This document shows, in pieces, positions 52,873-62,071 of a DNA stretch of 64,000 bases. Numbering within the stretch: position 1 is the stretch's first letter; the number at the start of each line of letters is the position of its first letter. The stretch comes from Niebla homalea (Eukaryota; Ascomycota; Lecanoromycetes; Lecanorales; Ramalinaceae). The DNA lies in the NCBI GenBank assembly GCA_019925105.1, contig JAHGAU010000049.1:1-64000 (forward strand). Reading direction: 5' to 3'. A program made the translations under genes and the position numbers. A model generated the notes under the pieces. That model saw only the letters and a program-made list of their open reading frames with translations. It was not told where the DNA came from and ran no database searches.

Positions 52873-53915
52873 GTGCGACTAGTAAGGCTATATAATAATG
52901 TGGTGCAATCCCATCAGATAACCCATTGTCTGAGCTCATGCGGTATGCATTAGAAGTAATTCTTTTGTGTAAAGCCCGTTAAATGATAGTATATGACTAT
53001 CCTACCAGAAATTAGATTTAATTATTTGGCAGGTGAGCTGAGATTACTAAGGATAAACCGTTGAATTCACGTTAGAAGCGTATTAGAGGGTATAGTTTAA
53101 GTAAATAACGAGAAACAAGAAGAAAGTACTTATATTATACAGACGATTGTATGAACAAGTTTTCGTTTGTTTATTAATGGGTCTTATGTCGTCATACGTA
53201 TAGTGGAATCCTAAGGTAATTGTAAAAAGTGTTATATATGTAAACTAGGTAAGCCCAATGATGCCCTTAGAAGAAGGAAGTTTAACTGTAAAGTTAGATA
53301 TACATTAGTGGGTAAAGGATGTTCTAGTAAGCGAAAGTCATAGGATTAAACTTATGAATAGGTAAATTACTAATTCGAAAGAATGCAGACTTAGAACTGG
53401 TGTTTTATAATCGTCCCCTTGTTGACGCAACAAGCGGGGGTGGAATTGTTGGAGCTTTTGGCTTGTTTTGTATTCACACATCCCTACTCTGGTCATATCC
53501 CTACTATTGTGGTAGCAAGGTTGAAAGTTTATAATCTCTGGTGCGATGTGCTTGTTTTTTGTTAGCCGGCTATCCTGGCTCTTTCCGCTTCTTCTACCGG
53601 CTTGCTTTATACATGTTAACGGTCGCCGCGACCCTTCATAATAATTCATGCAAGTTCCACTTAGTTGGAGACAAAGTAAGCAAAGAACAAAAGAAAAATA
53701 AAAAATAAATGTACGTTCTGCACTATGAATTGTTTAATACCAGAGCCGACACCCTCGGGACTTTGAGGGCAGGGTGACAACAAACAAATACAAGTCCTAT
53801 ACCTTTATTAAAGCAAAGACAAAACTCGGCATAAAGTGCTTGAGCCGTATGCGATGAAAGTTGCACGTACGGTTCTTAGGGGGGGAAATATTAGTAATAA
53901 TGCGACCTATCCCAC
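52873..53915 (+). other. Group II intron, ORF-less, rnl intron 4
   Basis: It starts GTGCGACTAG after TAGACGAGA and ends CTATCCCAC before CAGACCCTATGC. Domain V lies at 53842-53875 (GAGCCGTATGCGATGAAAGT, ending GCACGTACGGTTC). No protein gene was found on the plus strand; a minus-strand open frame across 53338-53649 has no family resemblance. Confidence 0.88.
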
Positions 53916-55425
53916 CAGACCCTATGCAGCTTTACTGTTGCTAGTTATTGTATATGATATAATAAGTTTTAGTGTATAAGGTAATAGGCTATGTATAATT
54001 GAAACACCTTTACTTTATTTGTCATATAATACAAATTGTACCAAACAAAATACCCAAGTACAAATCTAATACTTTCAGCCAGGCTGGGGTGTTATATCTT
54101 ATTTGCTATAATGTTAAAAACATTAACGTTTGACTACAAAAACCGAAAGGAACAATTGCTAGGTGGCAGTTTATGCGGGGCACAGATCCCTTAAAAAGTA
54201 CCAGGGAGTAACCTAATCGATCTTTGTAAAATTGCAAGTTGCAATCGAATATAATTCTTTATAACCGGCTCAGCACTTAACGGATTGGGCTTATGTTTTA
54301 CAAGGGTTATGTTTGATATTGTTTAGTTTGAATTTGGCACTATTCTAATGCTTTTATTAAGCGTTTTACTGCTAATTCGTCCACACATCCATTTAAGTTG
54401 GAAATTATTTATATTTAGTAAGTAGGATCTTATCAATCCGTAGGATTGGTGTATGTAATGTATTGTTGTTTTGATACATTTTGTTGTTTATAAGTCAAAC
54501 CCTATCGTTAGGGGAAATTATTAAATGATATTTATTATACTTATCAAGTTTAACGGCTTAAACCTGCTTTACTGTTTGAGTTACATCTCTTTCAGTCGCG
54601 TAAGCGGGGCATAGGATCACAAAATGCACAAAGGAAAGGTTTTGGATTATTGAAAAAGTTACGCTAGGGATAACAGGGTAATTGCGCCAGAGAGTTCAAA
54701 TTGAGTGCGCAGTTTGCCACCTCGATGTCGGCTTAGCTCATCCACATAAATGCAAGTGATATGAAGGGTTTGACTGTTCGTCAATTAAAGAGCTACACGA
54801 GCTGGGTTAAATACGTCGTGAGACAGTATGGTTTCTATCTTCTAGAGGAAATTTGAATAAAGTAAGGATAGCCCCTTGTACGAAAGGAGTTGGGTATGTT
54901 AACCTCTGGTTTACCTGCTGTTTGTCTGCTTATATTAATATAACTTAAATATCTACGTGATACACTTGGTTATGACTTATAACTTAATGGACTGATTACA
55001 TTGCGTAGCCGGCCACATAATTTATACTGAGACTTACTCTTCACTAGAGTATTCGTGTTTAACTTACCTTTTATATTGAACGGAAGGTTAAATAACACAT
55101 ACAGAAAAGCAAGGCAGGAAAGCTATGTTAATTAATGATAAATGCTGAATGCATATAGGCATGAAACATACTTTAGGATATTCATATACAACCGTAGTTT
55201 ATAACTACAAGTTTAACGTTTGTTTTACATGGTCATATACGTAACATTTAAAGATCTCTACCGGGCTATTAGCCTTATAAAGTTTGCAAGTGGAATGCGT
55301 ATATTTATGTAAGGCTAACTACTAATCAATAGGCTTTAGCTACAAGAACTTTGCGGTTTTTAGGCATTAAGTACTAATTTTTTGAAATACTAAGTAATAC
55401 ACTTATTATACACACATTGAATATC

Positions 55426-55496
55426 GCCTGGTTAGCATAAAAGTAATGTTACCGTTTTGTAATCGGTAGAAGTAAGTGCAATACTTACACTGGGCT
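55426..55496 (+). tRNA. trnT: tRNA-Thr (UGU)
   Basis: Acceptor GCCTGGT pairs with ACTGGGC; the anticodon loop is TTTGTAA; T arm GTAAG..CTTAC. First of the block downstream of rnl. Confidence 0.88.
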
Positions 55497-55550
55497 TATA
55501 AGCAAATTATATACTTTATTTGTGGCTCCTAAACCAGCGCATAGCACTTA

Positions 55551-55622
55551 GACCCAATAGTCTAGTGGTTAAGACATCTTGTTTTCACCAAGATAGCAGG
55601 GGTTCGAACCTCCTTTGGGTTA
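55551..55622 (+). tRNA. trnE: tRNA-Glu (UUC)
   Basis: Acceptor GACCCAA pairs with TTGGGTT; the anticodon stem TCTTG..CAAGA encloses TTTTCAC; T loop TTCGAAC. Confidence 0.92.
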
Positions 55623-55677
55623 AGCTTAATTGGTTAATAAACACTCAGATAAACACTAAGTTAAACACTAAGATATA

Positions 55678-55748
55678 TGCGGATTAATGTAATAGTAACA
55701 TAATTGGCTCATGACCAGGGAATAGGGGTGCAAATCCTTTATCCGCAT
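55678..55748 (+). tRNA. trnM: tRNA-Met (CAU), first copy
   Basis: Acceptor TGCGGAT pairs with ATCCGCA; the anticodon loop CTCATGA lies between TGG and CCA. Which of the two Met tRNAs is the initiator was not resolved. Confidence 0.9.
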
Positions 55749-56159
55749 TTAACCTCTAATATAGTGTAAGGCTACCGGGCGACAAACAGCCATTTTAACT
55801 TATATGTGCATACTACCACTGATAAACACTATCGGGCAAGAAATAAACGGTTTTAACTTATGTGTGCAAATCCTTTATACGTCACCGCCGCGGTGGTAGC
55901 TAATCTCTAATATAGTGTAAGGCTAGCGGGCGAGGAATATACGTTTTTAACTTATGTTTGCATCGTACCACTAATAAACACACACAAAGACTACCGGAAC
56001 CCGCGGTACCCTCGGTCACCTATGTTTCCAACAAATACCCTCCACCCGCCATGTTGAAAACAAGGGTAGGAGGGTTGCGGTGAAGGGTTGCGGGTTGGGC
56101 GATAATCAGCCATTTTAACTTGGTTATGCATAGTGGCGCCGCGCCAACCACTAATAATA
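55749..56159. repeat. Degenerate tandem repeat between the two trnM genes
   Basis: CTAATATAGTGTAAGGCTA and CGGGCGA recur at about 55756 and 55908. CCATTTTAACTTATATGTGC-like and CACTAATAAACAC-like segments recur about 2-3 times. TGCAAATCCTTTATACG near 55866 copies the 3' end of trnM. A large GC element occupies 55993-56096. Confidence 0.75.
55993..56096. repeat. Long composite GC hairpin sharing a 50-nt core with 61870-61958
   Basis: It contains CCCTCGGTCACCTATGTTTC, CAACAAATACCCTCCACCCG and CCATGTTGAAAACA, which are identical to 61886-61939. The AAATACCCTCCACCC and GGGTAGGAGGGTT parts pair. Confidence 0.8.
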
Positions 56160-56232
56160 AAGGCCATAGCGTAATAGGTAAAGCAAACTGCTCATGACAG
56201 TTCAGATGAGTGTTCAAATCATTCTGGCCTTA
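56160..56232 (+). tRNA. trnM: tRNA-Met (CAU), second copy
   Basis: Acceptor AAGGCCA pairs with TGGCCTT; anticodon arm ACTG CTCATGA CAGT; the T loop is TTCAAAT. Confidence 0.92.
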
Positions 56233-56250
56233 GCTTATTTAATTTTGCAA

Positions 56251-56343
56251 GTCCGAATGGCGTAATTGGTAGCCGCTGCGTTTTTAAGCTACGCAGGTGT
56301 AATACCGTAGAAGTTCAAGTCTTCTTTTGGACATTTATATATT
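56251..56343 (+). tRNA. trnL: tRNA-Leu (UAA)
   Basis: This is a class II tRNA. Acceptor GTCCGAA pairs with TTTGGAC; the anticodon loop TTTAAGC gives UAA; a long variable arm is present. Confidence 0.9.
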
Positions 56344-56385
56344 AAACAGCCCACACCTCCACAGTTAATTTTTTGTAAAAAGTAA

Positions 56386-56457
56386 GGGGATATGGTTTAA
56401 TTGGTAAAACGTTGATTTTGCATATCTTTGTTTCAGGTTCAATTCCTGATATCTCCA
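56386..56457 (+). tRNA. trnA: tRNA-Ala (UGC)
   Basis: Acceptor GGGGATA pairs with TATCTCC; the anticodon loop is TTTGCAT; T arm CAGG..CCTG. Its last 15 nt are duplicated near 56577-56591. Confidence 0.9.
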
Positions 56458-56576
56458 ATGACCCCATAGCTCCAGGGTTATAGCATACAACATATATTAC
56501 ACATTTTATTATAGATGTAACGGCTACCTTAATACCTTACAACTTAATAAGTCCAATTGGTAGATTGCTACACTGT

Positions 56577-56591
56577 CCTGATATCTCCAAT
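56577..56591 (+). repeat. Duplicate of the 3' end of trnA
   Basis: CCTGATATCTCCAAT repeats the 3' T arm and acceptor strand of trnA (56445-56459). The preceding AAGTCCAATTGGTAGATTG recalls a tRNA D arm but no cloverleaf forms, so it looks like a tRNA remnant. Confidence 0.65.
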
Positions 56592-56595
56592 TATG

Positions 56596-56669
56596 GCTCG
56601 AGAAGCTCAACTTGGTAGAGCGGTACATTGAAGTCGTATAGGCTATAAGTTCAAATCTTATCTCGAGCA
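56596..56669 (+). tRNA. trnF: tRNA-Phe (GAA)
   Basis: Acceptor GCTCGAG pairs with CTCGAGC; the anticodon loop TTGAAGT gives GAA; the D arm is AGCTC..GAGC. Confidence 0.9.
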
Positions 56670-57185
56670 AATAAAGGAAGTAAATGAAACATATAGAAAA
56701 CAAACGCATATCCCTTATAGTTAAATACACCTAATACCATTATCATGTCATGTTGCTACAACTAACTTGCCGGCTATACATTAATCAACGCTAAGCTCCT
56801 AAGATGTTGTACTAGAACCTTACTATATAAGTCGTAGCCGCCACCCTCCGAGGGTCCGCGGCTTCACTTATAAAAACTTTGTGTATTTAACTTAGTGGTC
56901 GCCGCGACCTCTACTATTTAATTATATTTATGCAACGGCTATTTTCAATTAGCGCCGAATCCTTAGGATCCCACTTTACTTTCTTAATATCTAAGGCGAA
57001 CCTACCTAATAAATTAATACAGAAAAACTCTTAGATAACTCCCACATAACTGTATATTGCCTTGTTCTCTAGTTGTCTCGGTTTACTTATTAAAAATGCA
57101 AGGGCAATGCTTAACAAACTCTTAGATAACTCTTTATACTTTACTTTCTGTCGCCGGGGATATGAGGCGGTGGTAGATATAAGTC

Positions 57186-57250
57186 TTATTTTTTCATTTG
57201 CAAGGAGAAGTCGTAGACTTCTATGAAAAAAAAAGAAAAGTGTGTTATAT
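57186..57250. repeat. Dispersed ~60-bp repeat, copy 1
   Basis: TTCATTTGCAAGGAGAAGTC, GTAGACTTCTATG, an A run and AGAAAAGTGTGTTATAT match 62530-62598 apart from homopolymer lengths. It contains the inverted repeat AGAAGTC/GACTTCT and is AT-rich, so it is a separate repeat from the GC elements. Confidence 0.85.
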
Positions 57251-60129
57251 TGCTTTATCTATAATACATACAACTAGGACTTAACTATACATTACTTGTG
57301 TTTATAGGCATTATCTAAATAATACATACAGTAGGACTTAGCTATACATTACTTTATCTTTATAGGCAATAAGTACAATGTACCCGCGGCGGGTGGGCAA
57401 TAAATACATAGGCAATCCTTATACTTTATAGCTCTACACTTAACTATGTAACTCCCCACAATAGGCTATAAATACATAGGCATTTGTCTTACTATATAAC
57501 ACTCCACATAACTTTACACTTAAGTATATAACTTTACACTTAAATATGAGATTTTGACTTGTTTAATTATTCATTATAGTATTCACCACTTACTATCCAA
57601 TATGGGGCCCTTTCTCCTTACTAATTGCTTTTATATACGTTAAGTAATGCATTGTCTACAAATAACTTACCGCCGCCGCGGCGATACATTAAGAAATGCT
57701 TTGTTTAGTCCTTCACTATTGTATTCACCACTTAACTATATAACTCTCCACTTAACTATCCACATTGACTATCAAGCTTTGACTTAGTTTATCCTTAGTA
57801 TATGCTTTGTCTAGTGTAGTATACAAATACCTTATACTTATAAGCGTTAATAAGTGCATTCTGTACAAATACCTATATATAACCTAGTTGACAAATACCT
57901 AGTACAATACCTATATATAACCCAATGCCGCCGCGGCAACACATAACTATCAAAAATCGGGTCCTTTACACTTAGTATATGCTTTATGTACAAATATTGG
58001 GTCCTTTATCATTAGTAAGTGCTTTACGTACAAATACCTTGTATACGTTTAGTAGTGCAAACCCTTGTATTCTACATAATATGAGTACCCGGAACCCCGA
58101 GAACCTATGGTGTATAAATATCTTATATACGTTACTAAGTGCTATACGTACAAATACCATGTATACCTTAACCACCGGAACCCGCGGACCCTCGGAGGGT
58201 TGCGGGTTGAGGTAGATAGAAATATCTTATATACTTACCAAGTGCATTGCGTACAAATAGCTAATAAAAGTTAATGAATGCATACCCTCGGAGGGTTTTG
58301 TTTAACCTTGTACTATAGTATTGACCACTTAACGCCCCATTAGCCCTTATAATACCTCAACCCTCCGAGGGTCCGCGGGTATGGTTTATCTTTATCTTAA
58401 TACAGGCACTTATCCCTTGCTTTATCTTTATCTATATCTTAATCTTAATACAGGGAAGGCGCCGCGCCTAGCCATTGCTTTGATATAAAGGGGCTTATAA
58501 CACTTGCTTTTATCTTAATATAAGTGATAGGGGGGTTATTATAGCCGGCTACCTTGACCATAATGGGCTTATAGTACCATGCTTTGACCTTAATGCCTTG
58601 CTTTGACCTTAAGCGCCGCCGCGGCGAGGGTAATAAACCTAAGTAAAAGTCGTTAGTTTATAAGGTTAATGGCTACCAAGTGAGCTATAGCTATCGTTTA
58701 TATAACCCAAGTTAAAGTAGTTAGTTTAGAAGGTTAATGGCTACCATAGGAGTTATAGCGATATTTTATATGGACTTAAGTATATGTCCTTAGTTTAGAA
58801 GGTAGATGTAGTTAGTTTATAAGGCCCGGCGCGGCGCCGAATAGAAACCGAGGAGGTTACAGCCACTTTTTATGTAAATAGCTCCCATAAAGGAAACCTT
58901 TAAGTTAGTATATATAAATCTGAGTATAGCTCTTTGTTTAGTTGCCACTTATAATGTGACGGGATCCATAGAATTTAGTAAAGGATTTCAGCTCTTTCCT
59001 CTACATATTTTACTACATTACGTGTGCAATTGCCGGCTATATTATCACATAGTCTATATAATTTAGGTAAAGGATTTGGCCTCTTTCCTCCACATGTGGA
59101 CGATTGATAAAGATAAAAATTGATAGGGTTTAGGCTAGGAAACATATGACTTAATACCTACACAGTATAACACTGAACTAGAAACAATAAAATACCTGGA
59201 TACCTCTTTGTTTTAGTTAATATATATATATAAAAATCATTCGATGCAAGTATAGGGGGAATACGGGACATTTACTATATAATTATTAGCTGCCTTGTCC
59301 ATGTTAGAGTTAGAGGCCGGCTAACAATACACACGTTTATATATATGTATAAAAGAGCAGGATCCCTCTACGTTTTAGTGATTATATATAAAAATCAACC
59401 TGTGCAAGTATAGAGGTCAATTACTATGTATTTATTAGCAATGTGCATAGCCTTAACCAAGTACTACCATGGAGCTATCTTATCAGTTGCCGCTGTGTCT
59501 TAGTGGTTATATATATATCAAAATCATTGTGTGCAAGTATAGAGCTCAATTACTATATATTTACGAGTTGTAGGCGCCGCGCCTCCCAATGAAAATATTA
59601 TTAATTATGTACTACTGTGGAGCTATCCTATTAGTTAATAAAAGGTCTGTTTACTAAGATATCAATAATAGTTACCTTAAAGGGGCTGGTAGAACTAAGG
59701 TTTTTAAATCGTACACCCGCCGCGGGTACTGTTCAGATCTGTATTACTATGACCTTAACTCTCTTTATTTTGTCCCCTTACGCAGTACTAAGTCAAAGCC
59801 TCAATATAATTGTGTATGGATGTAACTGTGGTACACCGAAGGGAGGGTACTATATACTTATATAAAAGATAGCATAGCTCTTTACTTTCTATTAACCCTT
59901 GCCATCTTTTGTAGAAAAGATGGCAACTAAACGAACAGCTATACTCAGGTTTAGCTAAAAGATAGCAATAGCTCTTCAATTGCATATACTTCTTCTTGTA
60001 TAAAATATGGCGTATAGCTCTTTGGTTTATATTACCCGCCGCGGGTGTAGCCTTATATAACTAACTAACTAACTAACTAACTAATTAACTAACTAACTGG
60101 TATACATAGGGTCCTGTTTATATAAATAT

Positions 60130-60173
60130 AGCTATAACTCTTAGGTTATCCCCACCCGCGGCGGGTATGGTTT
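60130..60173. repeat. 44-bp repeat, also at 60344-60387
   Basis: AGCTATAACTCTTAGGTTAT followed by CCCCACCCGCGGCGGGTATG. Both copies carry the same GC palindrome at the same place, so the palindrome was duplicated with its flank. Confidence 0.8.
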
Positions 60174-61869
60174 CTATTAACCTTTTATATTCTATTAAGC
60201 AGATGGGCGTGCAGGTCCGCTGCTGCAACTATAAAATATAACGTATAGCTCCTTGGTTTCTATTCGGCGCAAGTCCAATCCCGCGCAGATCCCGGGCCTT
60301 ACATATAACTAATTACTTCATGTCGTAGCGACAAGTAAAAGATAGCTATAACTCTTAGGTTATCCCCACCCGCGGCGGGTATGGTTTATATTAACCCTTG
60401 CCAACCCGCGGCGGGTTGGCAACTAAACGAACAGCTATACGGAGGTATTTAGCTAAAGATGGCTATAACTCCTTTGGTTCTCCTTTAGTTCCATATACTT
60501 CTGTAAAAGATAGCGTATAGCTCTTAGGTTCCATATTATTATTCTTCTTCTACTTCTTCTTTAAAAGATAGCGTATAGCTCTTTGCTTTCTATTAACCCA
60601 TGTTGCTGTGTTGGAGATAAGATAAATAGCCATTTTAACTTATGTTTGTTTATAGCCGGAACTTGCCTATCTGCTAACTTAATATGATAGTTAGCCCCTT
60701 ATGTTTTTGGATAGTATCAACTGGTTTATTGTAAAGATATCCACCACTTTGTGGTATTCTCCTATGCCTACTGTAAAGTAAGTATAAACAGCCTCTTTCT
60801 TAGTATGATAGTTAGCCCTTTATGTGTATGTATTATTCTTCTGTGCTTTCTGTAAAGTAAGTATAAACAGCCACTTTCTGAATATTTAGCAACTAATCTA
60901 ATATCAATATATCTCAAGACTAATTCGTTTAATTCTGAATCAACGGCCTAGGCCGTTGAAAGTATTAGTACCTTTCTTAGTATAGAATCTTACACCATCA
61001 CCTACATAAATCTCAGTAAAGTACTTACCTAAGCTCAGGGATGTATAGATGTAAATATGTGGACTTAGGCACTTATAAATGTACGGCTGATAATCAAGGT
61101 ATAACACTTAGAGTTTTGCTTATAAATATATATATAAATGCACTAGCCGCAAAGTGCCGCGGGTTGGCTGATAATCAAAGTACAATACGTAGAGTTTTGT
61201 TAAAGCATGGCTATACCGCCCTTAGTTTAGATTGAATACTGTTATCTACCCACACTGTGGTCTATCCTTACTGTTTATAGCGGAAAACTTATTATATAGA
61301 TAACTTAAAACATAAGTACAACATGCTTAATTTTGCTTCGGCGCAAGTGCCGCGCCGGTTCTAGATTCTAGAAAGGTGGTATGAAATACAAAGGCTAGCA
61401 TTGAGCTAATGAACTAACGCTAATAAACGTGTATTAACTGAAAAGGAAGTTAAAACCTTATCTTATGTTATCTTATATAGAGCACTCTAACTAGTAATAG
61501 GTATACAGAAACATACAGTTGGCGCCGCGCCGCGCCAACCACTTAATAGTTACTAATAGCATAACAAATAAGTATACAGTTTCCACTTAAGAGTGGACTT
61601 GTTGCCTCCTATCCCCGAGGTGACAAGCAGCAATACAAAGAGTTAGCAACAATAATAATAATAATAGTGGTACGCTTATAACTCTGCAAGTTCAACCATT
61701 ATGTTTAGCATTACTTAACGTTTTTACATGTTACATGTCAGGACAACAATCAACAGAAATCTACGTATATCATTAATACTTTGCCACTGCAATTAGAAGT
61801 ATCAGCTATATAGATATTGGCTATAAAGATAAGGATATAACTTACAAAAAAGAAAGGCTATAACCTACT

Positions 61870-61958
61870 ACCCGCAGGTCCCGAACCCTCGGTCACCTAT
61901 GTTTCCAACAAATACCCTCCACCCGCCATGTTGAAAACATAGGTGAAGGGTAAGGGTC
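61870..61958. repeat. Long composite GC hairpin, partner of 55993-56096
   Basis: ACCCGCAGGTCCCGAACCCT is followed by the shared core and then TAGGTGAAGGGTAAGGGT. The core has TATGTTTCCAACAAATACCC and ATGTTGAAAACATAGG. It lies just upstream of trnL(UAG). Confidence 0.8.
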
Positions 61959-61985
61959 CAAGAATAAAGCATAGTTAAAGTAAAA

Positions 61986-62071
61986 AGGGTAGTAGCAAAG
62001 CACGGTTTACTGCGGGTTTCTTAGGAGAACTTGAGCTCTAGCTCTCACCGGTTCGAATCCGGTCTTCCCTA
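61986..62071 (+). tRNA. trnL: tRNA-Leu (UAG)
   Basis: This is a class II tRNA. Acceptor AGGGTAG pairs with CTTCCCT (one mismatch); the anticodon loop CTTAGGA gives UAG; a long variable arm is present; T arm ACCGG TTCGAAT CCGGT. It is isolated, 5.3 kb from trnF; in relatives these two are near neighbours. Confidence 0.9.

Larger units (their letters stand above)
48440..55190 (+). rRNA. rnl: Large subunit ribosomal RNA, 5 exons
   Basis: Recognised segments: GTACCGTGAGGGAAATGATA (near 48939), GTGGATAGCTGGT|, TTTCTGCGAAACC, GGGAAACAGCCCAGAACAAG (near 50918), GGCTTAGAAGCGGTC, GGGTCCTAAGGTAGCGGAAT (near 51966), AATGATGTAACGATACAACA, |CAGACCCTATGCAGC, TAGGGATAACAGGGTAAT (54665-54682), CCACCTCGATGTCGGCTTAG, CGTCGTGAGACAGTATGG and CCCTTGTACGAAAGGAG. 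The 3' domain reads TGCTGAATGCATATAGGCAT GAAACATAC near 55143. Exons about 48440-49224, 49980-50260, 50840-52014, 52781-52872 and 53916-55190. Both outer ends and the intron 2 boundaries are approximate. Confidence 0.9.
56670..61985. other. Repeat-rich AT intergenic region trnF-trnL
   Basis: 5.3 kb without a recognisable gene. It is made of degenerate minisatellites: ACTTAACTATATAACTC-like units (57440-57760), GTACAAATACCTTGTATACG-like units (57800-58260), AAGGTTAATGGCTACC units (58670-58750) and AAAAGATAGCGTATAGCTCTT units (59860-60600). GC palindromes are dispersed among them. An (ACTA)n microsatellite lies at 60058-60098. Confidence 0.75.

Noticed and set aside
53338..53649. Minus-strand frame of 103 codons in rnl intron 4
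   Set aside because: It lies within a group II intron on the opposite strand, with no endonuclease or reverse transcriptase motif.
57979..58215. Open frames on both strands over the same repeats
   Set aside because: They are produced by tandem repeats containing TACAAATA-like units; no protein features.
60058..60098. (ACTA)n run considered as a CRISPR-like or regulatory array
   Set aside because: It is a simple tetranucleotide microsatellite without spacers. No CRISPR array exists in this mitochondrial DNA.
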